A DNA stretch of 64,000 nt from contig NZ_CAJNBL010000034.1 of the NCBI RefSeq assembly GCF_905221025.1, positions 1 through 64,000 of the forward strand, read 5' to 3'. This document shows positions 18,857-29,073 of the stretch, piece by piece. How positions within the stretch are numbered: the first letter of the stretch is position 1; the number at the start of each line of letters is the position of its first letter. Source of the DNA: Candidatus Nitrotoga fabula (lineage in GTDB: Bacteria > Pseudomonadota > Gammaproteobacteria > Burkholderiales > Gallionellaceae). The position numbers and the translations under genes were made by a program. Under the pieces are notes generated by a model that was not told the origin of the DNA, ran no database searches, and was given only the letters and a program-made list of their open reading frames with translations.

Positions 18857-20038
18857 ATGGCAATAAAATCGTTCCATCCCCCGCAACGTATTCTGATGGG
18901 TCCCGGACCTTCAGATGTAAGCCCACGTGTACTGGAGGCAATGTCCCGCCCTACTCTTGGCCATCTTGATCCAGTCTTTGTGAGCATGATGGACGAAATG
19001 AAAGAGCTGCTGAAATATGCGTTCCAGACCAAAAATGAGCTGACTATGCCTGTTTCCGCTCCAGGCTCGGCTGGAATGGAAACGTGTTTTGTCAACCTGG
19101 TGGAGCCGGGTGACAAGGTCATTGTTTGCCAGAACGGCGTGTTTGGTGGCCGCATGAAAGAAAATGTGGAACGCTGCGGCGGGATTGCAGTCATGGTACA
19201 GGATGATTGGGGACGTGCAGTGGATCTGCAAAAGGTGGAAGACGCCCTCAAGGCTAATCCTGATACCAAAGTGGTGGCATTCGTGCACGCCGAAACTTCG
19301 ACCGGTGCGCAGTCCGACGCAAAAAATCTGGTGGCGCTTGCACACAAACATGGCTGTCTGACTATTGTGGATGCCGTTACTTCATTGGCTGGATCGCCAC
19401 TCAAGGTGGACGAATGGGCAATTGATGCCATATATTCCGGGACGCAAAAGTGTCTGTCCTGCACCCCGGGGCTTTCGCCGGTCAGTTTCGGTGAGCGCGC
19501 ACTGGAAAAAATCAAAAATCGCAAGAATAAAGTACAAAGCTGGTTCCTGGATCTGAATCTGGTCATGAGCTACTGGGGCGGTTCAACCAAGCGCGCCTAT
19601 CATCACACTGCACCCATCAACTCGTTGTATGGCCTGCATGAGGCACTGGTTATCCTGCAGGAAGAAGGACTGGAAAACTCATGGGCCCGTCATCAAAAAA
19701 ATCACCTTGCCCTGCGCGCCGGACTGGAAGCCATGGGGTTAAATTTTGTGGTTCCGGAATCGGAACGCCTGCCTCAGCTGAATGCTCTGACCATTCCGGA
19801 GGGAGTGGATGATGCTCTGGTGCGAGCCACTCTTCTGAATGATTACCAGTTGGAAATTGGAGCAGGCCTGGGAGTAATGGCCGGAAAGGTGTGGCGTATA
19901 GGGTTGATGGGCCATGCCAGCAACAAGCGTAATATTCTGGTGTGTCTCGGTGCGCTGGATGATGTGCTGGGCAGGGTGAAAGCACCTGTTCAGCTTGGCG
20001 TGGCTGTGGCTGCAGCGCAGAAAGTGCTGGAAAACTGA
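18857..20038 (+). CDS. sgaA: Serine-glyoxylate / alanine-glyoxylate aminotransferase
   Basis: A 393-aa class V PLP aminotransferase that aminates glyoxylate to glycine using serine (or alanine). The start (ILMGPGPSDVSPRVLEAM), the substrate loop (MPVSAPGSAGMETCFVNLVE) and the PLP-lysine segment GTQKCLSCTPGLSPVSF near residue 197 are typical of this group. AAGGAGT precedes the ATG. Placed directly after glcDEF, it would take the glyoxylate made by glycolate oxidase, as in photorespiratory salvage or the serine cycle. No other serine-cycle genes are in the window, so salvage is more likely. The hairpin after it ends the unit. Confidence 0.9.
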   Translation: MAIKSFHPPQRILMGPGPSDVSPRVLEAMSRPTLGHLDPVFVSMMDEMKELLKYAFQTKNELTMPVSAPGSAGMETCFVNLVEPGDKVIVCQNGVFGGRMKENVERCGGIAVMVQDDWGRAVDLQKVEDALKANPDTKVVAFVHAETSTGAQSDAKNLVALAHKHGCLTIVDAVTSLAGSPLKVDEWAIDAIYSGTQKCLSCTPGLSPVSFGERALEKIKNRKNKVQSWFLDLNLVMSYWGGSTKRAYHHTAPINSLYGLHEALVILQEEGLENSWARHQKNHLALRAGLEAMGLNFVVPESERLPQLNALTIPEGVDDALVRATLLNDYQLEIGAGLGVMAGKVWRIGLMGHASNKRNILVCLGALDDVLGRVKAPVQLGVAVAAAQKVLEN

Positions 20039-20432
20039 TAGTTGTTTTGTATCGGCAGGAAGGGTGCATGGGCCGGTCATAGTACCGAATGGGCATCATG
20101 GATCAGACAGCGCAGCCATCTGTAAAATGGTTGCGCTGTTTTTTTGGAGCGGAAGCCAGAATGATAAGCTGCACCCCATCCCGGAATGGGGGTAACTGTC
20201 AGATAGTGTTTTTTTGTGCATGAATAAATCCCGCTTCACACAGACAATGCAGGCTGGATGATTTTCAGCCCTGGGATGTCAATATTTGTCGCAGCTATTC
20301 AGAACGGTCGAATTAGCGTCCGTCTTTTTGGTGTGGTTGTAGTACACGGCTTGATGGTATGCATTCCTTTGCCGGCTATGGATTTACAAACCTGACTGGA
20401 AGACTGGGGTTACTGTAATGAGAAACAATTAG
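20039..20432. other. Intergenic region between sgaA and the Mth938-like gene
   Basis: This gap holds the sgaA terminator at 20108-20145 and a second GC-rich hairpin without a U-tract near 20173-20192 (ACCCCAT/ATGGGGT arms). I see no gene, RNA gene or repeat in the remaining 240 bases. Confidence 0.5.
20108..20145 (+). terminator. Rho-independent terminator after sgaA
   Basis: A 12-bp stem, CAGCGCAGCCAT pairing with ATGGTTGCGCTG (one G-T pair), with a seven-base loop and seven T. A strong terminator. Confidence 0.85.
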
Positions 20433-20801
20433 CTAAAGGAGAATTGCTGCCGCAACCTTGCGATCTTCGCTCATCAGGATGTTGTAAGTACGGCAGGCTG
20501 CCGGGGTGTCCATGCTCTCCACACCGATTCCGGCCGCTGTCAATTGATGGTACAGACGGGGGTGCGGGAATCGTTGTCTGGGGCCGGTTCCAAGCAGTAT
20601 GATTTCTGGCCGGATTGTCAGAAGATAGGCAAAATGGATTTCAGTCAATGCATCGAAGTCTTGCGGGTTCCAGTCATTGAATACCTGCTCTGGTGTAACC
20701 ACTATGGACTGATTGAAACATTGTCCGTTGACCGTGACATAACCAGCACCGCAGGCGGTAAAAATATTCTGGTTTATGCTGGTATTGAGATGAAGCTTCA
20801 C
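20433..20801 (-). CDS. Mth938-like domain protein (DUF498)
   Basis: A 122-aa protein of the Mth938/NDUFAF3 family. The opening VKLHLNTSINQNIFTACGAG, the segment SIVVTPEQVFNDWNP, and LLGTGPRQRFPHPRLYHQL followed by GIGVESMDTPAACRTYNILM are the family hallmarks. I chose the GTG at 20801, which has GGAG upstream and matches the family N-terminus; the frame is open to 20921. Bacterial function is unknown; the mitochondrial relative helps assemble respiratory complex I. It is divergent from alaA. Confidence 0.8.
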   Translation of the reverse strand: MKLHLNTSINQNIFTACGAGYVTVNGQCFNQSIVVTPEQVFNDWNPQDFDALTEIHFAYLLTIRPEIILLGTGPRQRFPHPRLYHQLTAAGIGVESMDTPAACRTYNILMSEDRKVAAAILL

Positions 20802-20994
20802 GCGGGTTCTCCGTTTGCTGGATTTGCTGACCGGGGTGTGCTCGGTTAGAATCACGCCCTTTGCAATCAGTAATTTCAAGGGTGGCGAGTGCATACATGG
20901 CGCTTTTTGAAATTCTACCATCAGGCCGGATCATAGTCACAGTTCAGGTGCAACAGATTGAGAGAACGAATTGATACAAATTGAAAATGCAGGC

Positions 20995-22233
20995 ATGGAA
21001 ACGGTGCTTCCTGTCCTGAAATCCAATAAACTGGCCAGTGTTTGTTATGACATCCGCGGTCCTGTCATGGCGCGTGCCAAGCAAATGGAAGAAGATGGCC
21101 ACCGGATCATGAAGCTGAATATCGGCAATCTGGCATCGTTTGGTTTTGAAGCACCGGAAGAAATTCAGCAAGACGTAATACACAACCTGCCCAACGCTTC
21201 GGGCTATTCTGATTCAAAAGGGCTTTTTGCCGCACGCAAAGCCATCATGCACTACGCACAGCAAAAAAATATCGCCGGTGTGGGGATGGAGGATATTTTC
21301 ATTGGTAATGGTGCGTCCGAATTGATCGTGATGTCCATGCAGGGGTTGCTGAATACTGGCGATGAGGTGCTGGTGCCGGCTCCAGATTATCCGTTGTGGA
21401 CGGCAGCGGTTACCCTGGCGGGCGGCAAGCCGCGCCATTATTTGTGCGATGAACAAAGTGACTGGCTGCCAGACCTGGCGGATATCAGAAAAAAAATTAC
21501 TCCCAACACGCGCGCCATTGTGTTGATCAACCCGAATAATCCGACGGGTGCGATTTATTCAGATTCGTTGCTGCAGGAGATTATTGAGATTGCGCGAAAT
21601 AGCAATCTGATCATTTTTTCCGATGAGATTTATGACAAGGTCCTTTATGACGGCCTGAGTCATACATCCATTGCTTCCATGGCAGATGATGTGCTGTTTG
21701 TCACGTTTAATGGCCTGTCGAAAAATTACAGGGCTTGTGGGTATCGTGCCGGCTGGATGATTGTTTCCGGGAAGAAGAAGCATGCGCAGGATTATATCGA
21801 TGGATTGGGTATTCTTGCTTCGATGCGGTTGTGTTCAAACGTACCCGGACAGTTTGCCATTCAGACCGCACTTGGGGGATATCAGAGTATTAATGATCTG
21901 GTTGCTCCTTCCGGACGGTTATGCAAACAGCGGGACCTCGCATATCAGTTGCTGACGGATATTCCCGGTGTTACCTGCGTCAAGCCGAAAGCTGCGCTGT
22001 ACCTTTTTCCGCGTCTGGATCCCAGTCTGTATCCGATCAAGGATGATCAGAAATTTATTCTGGAATTGCTGGAAACAGAGAAAGTCCTCGTCGTTCAGGG
22101 AACGGGATTTAACTGGCCGGATCCCGATCATTTCAGGGTAGTGTTTTTGCCGAATGCGGATGATCTGGTTGAGGCGATTGGTCGGATTGCCCGCTTTCTC
22201 GAGTATTACCGAAGAAGATATGGGAAAAAATAA
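20995..22233 (+). CDS. alaA: PLP-dependent aminotransferase, AlaA/AlaC type
   Basis: A 412-aa class I/II aminotransferase that makes alanine from pyruvate in characterised relatives. The N-terminus (VLPVLKSNKLASVCYDIRGP), the nucleotide-like loop INPNNPTGAIYS and the PLP-lysine segment GLSKNYRACGYRAGW near residue 243 fit the AlaA group. Start at ATG 20995 is favoured by family alignment; an in-frame TTG at 20971 with GAGAGA upstream would add eight residues. It heads alaA-hom-thrC, a conserved betaproteobacterial order. Confidence 0.88.
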   Translation: METVLPVLKSNKLASVCYDIRGPVMARAKQMEEDGHRIMKLNIGNLASFGFEAPEEIQQDVIHNLPNASGYSDSKGLFAARKAIMHYAQQKNIAGVGMEDIFIGNGASELIVMSMQGLLNTGDEVLVPAPDYPLWTAAVTLAGGKPRHYLCDEQSDWLPDLADIRKKITPNTRAIVLINPNNPTGAIYSDSLLQEIIEIARNSNLIIFSDEIYDKVLYDGLSHTSIASMADDVLFVTFNGLSKNYRACGYRAGWMIVSGKKKHAQDYIDGLGILASMRLCSNVPGQFAIQTALGGYQSINDLVAPSGRLCKQRDLAYQLLTDIPGVTCVKPKAALYLFPRLDPSLYPIKDDQKFILELLETEKVLVVQGTGFNWPDPDHFRVVFLPNADDLVEAIGRIARFLEYYRRRYGKK

Positions 22234-22422
22234 CTAGCACTCGTGTGGTTTTGTGCCGGTGGAATTTCAGGATGATTAATTATTAAGAATCATGTTTGGA
22301 AGGATTTTGGAAGGATTCTGGGCGGCCCAGGTATCCTGGATACTGCTTGCCAGTGGATCCTTCTGTCGCCAGAAGAGATATGGCGGGATGAAAAAATGAA
22401 TTGTACTTTGGAGCGATAGAAT

Positions 22423-23736
22423 ATGAAACCAATGAATATTGGCCTGTTGGGTCTGGGTACCGTAGGTGCAGGCACATATACTGTATTGTCGCGAAATGCA
22501 GAAGAAATAACCCGTCGTGCGGGTCGCCCCATCCGGATTGTGGTGGTGGCGGAAAAGAATTTGGTACGCGCGAATGAAATTGTAAAGGGAACCTGCCGTG
22601 TGGTGGACGATGCATTTGCCGTAGTGAATGACCCGGAAGTGGATGTGGTAATTGAGTTGATTGGTGGCTATGGCGTGGCCAGGGAACTGGTGCTGAAGGC
22701 AATCGCCAATGGCAAGCACGTGGTGACTGCCAATAAGGCATTGTTGGCCATGCATGGCAATGAAATATTCGCTGAAGCCCAGAAAAAAGGGGTGATGGTT
22801 GCTTTTGAAGCGGCAGTGGCAGGCGGAATCCCAATTATCAAGGCGGTACGGGAGGGATTGAGCGCTAATCGCATTGAGTGGATTGCCGGGATTATTAACG
22901 GAACAACCAATTTCATTTTGAGCGAAATGCGCGAAAAAGGACTGAGTTTTGATTCCGTACTGAAAGAAGCCCAGCGCCTGGGTTATGCAGAGGCCGATCC
23001 GACCTTTGATATTGAAGGGGTGGATGCCGGCCATAAAATCACTATTCTTTCTTCGATCGCCTTTGGCATCCCGATGCAATTCGACAAAGCATATGTTGAG
23101 GGCATTTCGAAACTGGATGGCAAGGATATAAGATATGCTGAGGAGATGGGTTATCGCATCAAGCTTCTCGGCATTACCAAACGGAGCAATGCAGGTGTTG
23201 AGTTGCGCGTGCATCCAACCCTGATTCCTGCAAAACGCCTGATTGCCAATGTGGAAGGCGCGATGAATGCGGTAGTGGTTCAGGGAGACGCAGTTGGGCC
23301 GACATTGTATTACGGCAAGGGAGCTGGCGCTGAACCGACGGCTAGTGCGGTGATAGCTGATTTGGTTGATGTGACGCGGTTACATACTGCCGACCCGGAA
23401 CATCGTGTTCCACATTTGGCATTCCAGCCGGATCAAATGGTTGACCTGCCCATTCTTCCGATTGCAGAGGTGCAAAGTTGCTATTATCTTCGTCTGCGTG
23501 TACAGGATGAGCCCGGCGTACTTGCCGATATTACCCGCGTGCTGGCAGATGAGAAAATTTCAATTGATGCCGTAATCCAGAAGGAACCGGGTGAAGGAGA
23601 AAAGGAGGCGGACTTGATTCTGCTTACCCACTTGATCTCTGAAAAATGGATGAACGGAGCGATCTCGAAACTGGAAAAATTGCCGGTGGTTGTGGGTAAG
23701 GTGACGCGTATTCGTATGGAGGAGCTGGGCAAATAG
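22423..23736 (+). CDS. hom: Homoserine dehydrogenase
   Basis: A 437-aa enzyme reducing aspartate semialdehyde to homoserine, the branch point to threonine and methionine. The Rossmann motif GLGTVGAGTYTVL is at residues 6-18. VTANKALLAMHG, GIINGTTNFILSEM and YAEADPTFDIEGVDAGHK are the catalytic-domain signatures. A C-terminal ACT domain (YYLRLRVQDEPGVLADITRV) suggests feedback control by threonine. It is the single-function form, not fused to aspartokinase. thrC follows after 93 bp. Confidence 0.96.
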   Translation: MKPMNIGLLGLGTVGAGTYTVLSRNAEEITRRAGRPIRIVVVAEKNLVRANEIVKGTCRVVDDAFAVVNDPEVDVVIELIGGYGVARELVLKAIANGKHVVTANKALLAMHGNEIFAEAQKKGVMVAFEAAVAGGIPIIKAVREGLSANRIEWIAGIINGTTNFILSEMREKGLSFDSVLKEAQRLGYAEADPTFDIEGVDAGHKITILSSIAFGIPMQFDKAYVEGISKLDGKDIRYAEEMGYRIKLLGITKRSNAGVELRVHPTLIPAKRLIANVEGAMNAVVVQGDAVGPTLYYGKGAGAEPTASAVIADLVDVTRLHTADPEHRVPHLAFQPDQMVDLPILPIAEVQSCYYLRLRVQDEPGVLADITRVLADEKISIDAVIQKEPGEGEKEADLILLTHLISEKWMNGAISKLEKLPVVVGKVTRIRMEELGK

Positions 23737-23829
23737 ATATCCCGGCTTCAGCGGGGCAGGATGGCTGGGAAAGGTTTTTTCTTGACTCTACATTTCAAGT
23801 AACAGGCGTGCAGCGAAGCGAACAAAAAC

Positions 23830-25266
23830 ATGAAATATATCTCCACGCGGGGGGAAGCACCCGCAAAAAAATTCACTGAAATCCTTCTGGGAGGACTTGC
23901 ACCGGATGGTGGTCTTTATCTGCCGGAAAAATATCCGCAGGTTACCCGGGCAGAGCTGGATGACTGGCGTAACCTGTCTTATGCGGATCTTGCATTTGCA
24001 GTGCTGTCCAAGTTTATGACGGATATTCCAGCCGCCGACCTGAAGCAGATTGTTCACAGGACATATGCTTCCGGGAATTACCGGAACGGTCGTGCCGATT
24101 CTGACATCCAGCAGATTGTTCCACTGCGCACGCTTGAGCCTGGGTTGCACATTCTAGAGTTATCCAATGGTCCAACTTTGTCCTTTAAGGACATGGCGAT
24201 GCAACTGTTGGGGAATTTGTTTGAGTATGTTCTGGAAAAACAGGGAGAAGAGCTTAATATTCTTGGCGCAACTTCCGGGGATACCGGATCTGCAGCTGAA
24301 TACGCCATGCGTGGCAAACGTGGCATCCGCGTGTTCATGTTGTCCCCTTATGGCAAGATGTCGGCTTTTCAGCGTGCACAGATGTATTCGCTGCAGGATC
24401 CGAATATTTTCAATATTGCCATTCGTGGCGTGTTTGATGATGCACAGGATTTGGTCAAAGGCGTATCAAATGATCATGAGTTCAAGGCCAGATATAAGAT
24501 AGGCACGGTAAACTCGATCAACTGGGCGCGCGTGTCCGCGCAGATTGTCTATTATTTCAAGGGCTACTTTGCCGCAACGCAGTCGAGCGATGAAAGTGTT
24601 GCCTTTTCGGTTCCTTCCGGAAATTTTGGTAATATTTGTGCAGGGCATATTGCGCGCATGATGGGCTTGCCCATCGGACAGCTCATTCTGGCCACGAACG
24701 AAAATGATGTTTTGGATGAGTTTTTCAGGACAGGCGTGTATGTTCCACGCGCAGCGAACCGTACCTATCATACCAGCAGTCCGTCGATGGATATCTCAAA
24801 AGCATCCAACTTTGAGCGTTTCATATTTGACCTGGTTGGGCGCGATGCAACCACGGTGTGCGAATTATGGACTAAGGTGGATGCAGGAGGGGCATTTGAT
24901 ATCAAGGGGATGCCTTGCTGGCATGATCTGCCAGGGTTCTGTTTTGCATCAGGGAAAAGCAGTCACCTTGACCGTATGAAGATCATCCGCGAAATATGGC
25001 AGAATTTCGGGGTGATGGTTGATACGCATACTGCGGATGGAATTAAAGTCGGCCTTGAGCAGCGTCGCCCTAATTTACCGCTGATCTGCCTGGAAACAGC
25101 CCTTCCAGCCAAATTTGAAGAATCCATCATTGAAGCACTGGGGCGCAATCCAGAACGTCCGGCAGGGCTGGAGTGTATTGAAAAATTGCCGCAACGGGTG
25201 GAGTTGATGGATGCAAATCTGGAAATGCTCAAGGCATATATCAGCGCCCATGCCATGACTTATTGA
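23830..25266 (+). CDS. thrC: Threonine synthase
   Basis: A 478-aa PLP enzyme converting O-phosphohomoserine to threonine. The N-terminus MKYISTRGEAPAKKFTEILL is typical of the proteobacterial class. The PLP lysine lies in LSFKDMAMQLLGNL near residue 120, and the phosphate-binding segment GATSGDTGSAAEYAMRGKRG follows. It completes the alaA-hom-thrC group. Confidence 0.96.
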   Translation: MKYISTRGEAPAKKFTEILLGGLAPDGGLYLPEKYPQVTRAELDDWRNLSYADLAFAVLSKFMTDIPAADLKQIVHRTYASGNYRNGRADSDIQQIVPLRTLEPGLHILELSNGPTLSFKDMAMQLLGNLFEYVLEKQGEELNILGATSGDTGSAAEYAMRGKRGIRVFMLSPYGKMSAFQRAQMYSLQDPNIFNIAIRGVFDDAQDLVKGVSNDHEFKARYKIGTVNSINWARVSAQIVYYFKGYFAATQSSDESVAFSVPSGNFGNICAGHIARMMGLPIGQLILATNENDVLDEFFRTGVYVPRAANRTYHTSSPSMDISKASNFERFIFDLVGRDATTVCELWTKVDAGGAFDIKGMPCWHDLPGFCFASGKSSHLDRMKIIREIWQNFGVMVDTHTADGIKVGLEQRRPNLPLICLETALPAKFEESIIEALGRNPERPAGLECIEKLPQRVELMDANLEMLKAYISAHAMTY

Positions 25267-25354
25267 ATTGGATTCATGTCCTGATTGGGTTTTTGTCCGC
25301 AATTTTCTTAATCCTGTTGCACCCGGAAAATGAATTGACTCTCTGAACGCTCCA

Positions 25355-25384
25355 TTGAATTGGCGAGCCACATTTTAATATAAA
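25355..25384 (+). promoter_or_regulatory. Candidate sigma-70 promoter of the sdh operon
   Basis: TTGAAT and TATAAA are separated by 18 bp, about 130 bp upstream of sdhC in an otherwise non-coding region after thrC. Assigned by eye only. Confidence 0.4.
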
Positions 25385-25514
25385 TCAATTGCCCAGGTTT
25401 CGTTTCATGGCCTGGTGCTGATGCATCCTTTGCGCATCTGTTGTTCGGTTTGCTATCCATCGGGTGTAGAATGACCATTATTGGTTGATTATCTATCCTG
25501 CCCTGTGTGTGCTG

Positions 25515-25889
25515 ATGAATAGAAAACGTCCCATACATCTTGATTTGTTCCGGATCAGACTACCTTTGCCGGGTCTGGTTTCTATACTTCATCGCATTAG
25601 TGGGCTGTTGCTGTTTCTGGCATTGCCGTTGTTGCTGTTGTTGCTGCAATATAGCCTGCTTTCCATTGAAACTTATACCCAACTAGTAGCAGTACTGCAA
25701 CTCCCTGTTGTCAAAGTGTCATTGATTATCCTGGTGTGGGCATTGTTACACCATTTTTTTGCAGGGATACGCTTTCTCGTGATTGATATGCATATTGGCG
25801 TAGGGTTACCTCAGGCACGAGCAAGCAGTAAATATGTTTTGTTCCTGAGCGTGGGCTTGACCTTGCTGGCAGGAGTGTGGCTTTGGTAG
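25515..25889 (+). CDS. sdhC: Succinate dehydrogenase cytochrome b556 subunit
   Basis: A 124-aa membrane anchor of complex II with three hydrophobic helices. MNRKRPIHLDLFRIRLPLPG and SILHRISGLLLFL (haem/quinone region His-Arg-Ile-Ser) are typical of SdhC. The ATG at 25515 is favoured over an in-frame start at 25485, which adds non-family residues. It overlaps sdhD by 13 bp. Confidence 0.92.
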   Translation: MNRKRPIHLDLFRIRLPLPGLVSILHRISGLLLFLALPLLLLLLQYSLLSIETYTQLVAVLQLPVVKVSLIILVWALLHHFFAGIRFLVIDMHIGVGLPQARASSKYVLFLSVGLTLLAGVWLW

Positions 25890-26257
25890 ATCGAATTGTC
25901 ACCGGGGCGCATTACGGGTTGCGGGGCTGGCTGGTGCAGCGCATCAGCGCAGTCATCATGGCGGTTTATGTTTTTTTTGTTGCTGGCTATATTGTGCTGA
26001 ATTCGCACTTCGGGGATCATTTGGGGCGCGGCGGGCTGGATTATTATAAATGGGTGATGTTATTTTCAAATCCCCTAATGCGTTCCTTTACCCTGCTGTT
26101 TCTGATTGCTCTGTTTTATCATGCATGGATCGGGTTGCGGGATATAGTGATGGATTATGTCCGGTCTGCAAAGGTACGCCTGCTGATTTATGTATTGCTG
26201 ACAGTATTACTTTTACTGTATTCGATTTGGGCGGTACAAATTTTGTGGGGAATCTGA
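25877..26257 (+). CDS. sdhD: Succinate dehydrogenase membrane anchor subunit
   Basis: A 126-aa three-helix anchor protein. [20 protein letters not shown] and [16 protein letters not shown] (with the haem-ligand-type His) are the SdhD hallmarks. The start is GTG at 25877 or TTG at 25883, both inside the end of sdhC. The stop overlaps the sdhA start (TGATG). Confidence 0.9.
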   Translation: MALVDRIVTGAHYGLRGWLVQRISAVIMAVYVFFVAGYIVLNSHFGDHLGRGGLDYYKWVMLFSNPLMRSFTLLFLIALFYHAWIGLRDIVMDYVRSAKVRLLIYVLLTVLLLLYSIWAVQILWGI

Positions 26258-28020
26258 TGGCGGTTGCGAAACGTACATTTGACGTGGTAATCGTAGGGGC
26301 AGGTGGCTCCGGGATGCGTGCAGCCTTGGCATTGTCCGAGGCAGGTTTGAAAGTGGCGGTGCTGTCCAAGGTTTTTCCCACGCGTTCGCATACGGTAGCA
26401 GCTCAGGGAGGCATAGCTGCATCGCTGGGGAATATCAGCGAAGACAATTGGCATTGGCATATGTATGACACCGTGAAAGGATCGGATTATCTGGGTGATC
26501 AGGATGCCATTGAGTTTATGTGTCGTGCCGCGCCGGAAGTAGTGTATGAACTGGAGCATTTTGGCATGCCGTTTGATCGGCTGGACAACGGTAAAATTTA
26601 TCAGCGTCCATTTGGCGGACACATGCAGGATTATGGCAAGACTCCGGTGCAGCGTGCGTGTGCTGCGGCGGACCGTACCGGTCATGCATTGCTGCATACG
26701 TTATATCAAAAAAACATGCAGGCCAATACAATTTTCTTCGTGGAATGGATGGCCCTGGATTTAATTCGCGATGAAGATGGCGATGTGCTCGGGGTCGTAG
26801 CGATGGAAATAGAAACGAGCGATCTGATGATTTTTCAGGCGCGTGCTACGTTATTTGCAACTGGCGGTGCAGCGAGGATTTTTCAGGCAAGCACCAATGC
26901 ATATATTAATACGGGTGACGGCTTGGGGATGGCGGCGCGTGCAGGGATTCCGCTGGAGGATATGGAGTTTTTCCAGTTCCATCCGACGGGTGTATATGGT
27001 GCGGGAGTTCTGATTTCCGAAGGGGTGCGTGGGGAGGGAGGCTACCTGATCAATAAGGAAGGGGAGCGTTTCATGTCTCGCTACGCTGTCAATGCGAAAG
27101 ATCTGGCCAGTCGAGATGTGGTTTCCCGCGCCATTGCCACCGAGATCAGGGAGGGACGGGGATGCGGGAAACATGGGGACCATGTTTTATTGAAGGTAGA
27201 CCATATCGGCGATGCCGTTATTCGCCAACGTTTGCCGGGTATTCGCGATATTTCCATGAGATTTGCCCATGTTGATCCTGCGCGGGAACCTATACCAGTG
27301 GTTCCCACCGCGCACTATATGATGGGCGGGATTCCAACCAATTATCATGGCCAGGTTGTGGCGCCATACAGGACAGGGCCGGAAGAGATCGTGCAAGGAT
27401 TTTATGCGGTAGGCGAGTGCGCATGTGTTTCGGTCCATGGCGCTAACCGGCTGGGTTGCAATTCATTGCTGGATTTGCTGGTATTTGGGCGTGAAGTGGC
27501 GAGGCAGATTATTGAGGACCTGCAGCGCAGTCCGCACCCCAAATCCTTGCCTAAAGGGGCTACCGAGCTCCCGCTTGCCCGTCTTGCAAGGTTAAAATCA
27601 CAGAAAGATGGCGAGAGCGTTGCGGAAGTCGGCGCGGAAATGCGGAGCGTGATGCAAAAACATTGTGGCGTGTTCCGTTTCCCGGATCTTTTGTCTGCAG
27701 GCATGCAGAAGATTCGTAAAGTGGCAGAACGGGCTGGCAATACCATGATTCATGATCAGAGTAGAGTTTTTAATATTGCATGCATTGAAGCACTGGAACT
27801 GGATAATCTGATTGAGGTAGCCCAGGCGACCATGTATTCAGCCGCCGCACGGAAAGAAAGCCGTGGTGGCCATGCAAGGGATGATTTTCCAGAACGCGAT
27901 GATGACCACTGGCTGAAACATACGCTGTATTTCAGTGATGGCAAAAAACTGGACTACAAGCCTGTCCGTTTAAAACCGCTGACCGTGGAATCCTTTCCGC
28001 TCAGGGCGCGGATATACTGA
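26257..28020 (+). CDS. sdhA: Succinate dehydrogenase flavoprotein subunit
   Basis: A 587-aa subunit with covalently bound FAD that oxidises succinate to fumarate. The dinucleotide fold [20 protein letters not shown] is at the N-terminus. The FAD-linking His is in [11 protein letters not shown] near residue 45. The catalytic region ([52 protein letters not shown]) is complete. The ATG at 26257 overlaps the sdhD stop; the open frame extends upstream but the extra residues belong to the sdhD shadow. Confidence 0.96.
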   Translation: MAVAKRTFDVVIVGAGGSGMRAALALSEAGLKVAVLSKVFPTRSHTVAAQGGIAASLGNISEDNWHWHMYDTVKGSDYLGDQDAIEFMCRAAPEVVYELEHFGMPFDRLDNGKIYQRPFGGHMQDYGKTPVQRACAAADRTGHALLHTLYQKNMQANTIFFVEWMALDLIRDEDGDVLGVVAMEIETSDLMIFQARATLFATGGAARIFQASTNAYINTGDGLGMAARAGIPLEDMEFFQFHPTGVYGAGVLISEGVRGEGGYLINKEGERFMSRYAVNAKDLASRDVVSRAIATEIREGRGCGKHGDHVLLKVDHIGDAVIRQRLPGIRDISMRFAHVDPAREPIPVVPTAHYMMGGIPTNYHGQVVAPYRTGPEEIVQGFYAVGECACVSVHGANRLGCNSLLDLLVFGREVARQIIEDLQRSPHPKSLPKGATELPLARLARLKSQKDGESVAEVGAEMRSVMQKHCGVFRFPDLLSAGMQKIRKVAERAGNTMIHDQSRVFNIACIEALELDNLIEVAQATMYSAAARKESRGGHARDDFPERDDDHWLKHTLYFSDGKKLDYKPVRLKPLTVESFPLRARIY

Positions 28021-28377
28021 ACAGCGAAAATGTAAAATAAAATCCGGCGAATAGGCTGGGTCAGTTGCGGACCGCAATGGTGATGCGGTTTTTGCAGGTT
28101 GTGCGGGTGGGGCATGGTTTATGGTCAGTCCGGTATGGGATTATGGAAATCAGCAATAACAAGACTGTTCCCGGGATTGGGCTATCAAGGAACACGGGTC
28201 TTATCCTGGACAATGAGTCCTATGGATTATTTTGCTGTGCAATGTTACTGCGGATAAACGGATCAGGAAGTGCGACAGCGGACATCCCGGCAGCACCACT
28301 GTCAGCGCCGGTCGACTGACTATGATACGGATGTGAGTAAGACAGCTGTTCTGAAATGACTGGCAGAGGGATGAATC
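28021..28377. other. Unexplained spacer between sdhA and sdhB
   Basis: This 357-bp stretch splits the sdh operon. An 84-codon frame from TTG 28065 encodes nothing recognisable and lacks a ribosome binding site, so I do not call it. No terminator, RNA gene or insertion element is seen. In most relatives sdhB follows sdhA within a few tens of bases. Confidence 0.5.
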
Positions 28378-29073
28378 TTGAAATTTAAAATTTACCGCTA
28401 TAACCCTGAAACCGATGAGCAGCCGTATATGCGCAATTATGAGCTGGATATGGAAGCGGGCGACATGATGCTGCTGGATGCGCTACTTCTTATCCGGGAG
28501 CAGGATGATAGCCTGAGTCTGCGTAAATCCTGCCGTGAAGGGGTTTGTGGCTCGGATGCCATGAATATTAATGGTCGCAATGGGTTGGCTTGCATTACCA
28601 AGCTGTCGACTTTAAAGCAGCCGATTGAATTACGCCCACTGCCGGGCTTGCCCGTGATCCGCGATTTGATCGTGGATATGACGCAATTCTTCAAACAATA
28701 TCATTCAATTAAGCCTTATCTGGTGAATAATGACCCTCCTCCAGAAACGGAACGCTTGCAATCACCATTGCAGCGCGCGGAGCTGGATGGTCTTTATGAA
28801 TGTATTCTCTGTGCCTGCTGCACTACGGCTTGTCCGTCTTTCTGGTGGAATCCGGATAAGTTTGTAGGGCCTGCCGGTTTGTTGCAGGCTTACCGGTTCA
28901 TCGTTGATAGCCGGGATCAGGCAACGAGCGAGCGGCTGGATAACCTGGAAGATCCATACCGTTTATTTCGGTGTCACAGCATTATGAATTGTGTAGATGT
29001 TTGTCCAAAGGGTCTGAACCCTACTGCTGCCATAGGAAAAATAAAAACCCTGATGGTGAAGCGCACAGTATGA
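28378..29073 (+). CDS. sdhB: Succinate dehydrogenase iron-sulfur subunit
   Basis: A 231-aa electron-transfer subunit. The 2Fe-2S motif SCREGVCGSDAMNINGRNG begins near residue 54. The 4Fe-4S/3Fe-4S motifs CILCACCTTACPSFWW (about 142) and CHSIMNCVDVCPKGLNP (about 200) are intact. The start codon is TTG, with AGAGGG upstream. The family begins exactly here (KFKIYRYNPETDEQPYM), and the nearest ATG at 28371 is out of frame. The stop overlaps the sdhE start by four bases. Confidence 0.94.
   Translation: MKFKIYRYNPETDEQPYMRNYELDMEAGDMMLLDALLLIREQDDSLSLRKSCREGVCGSDAMNINGRNGLACITKLSTLKQPIELRPLPGLPVIRDLIVDMTQFFKQYHSIKPYLVNNDPPPETERLQSPLQRAELDGLYECILCACCTTACPSFWWNPDKFVGPAGLLQAYRFIVDSRDQATSERLDNLEDPYRLFRCHSIMNCVDVCPKGLNPTAAIGKIKTLMVKRTV

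Noticed and set aside
28065-28319. 84-codon frame between sdhA and sdhB
   Set aside because: TTG start without ribosome site, no recognisable motif; kept only as part of the spacer observation.
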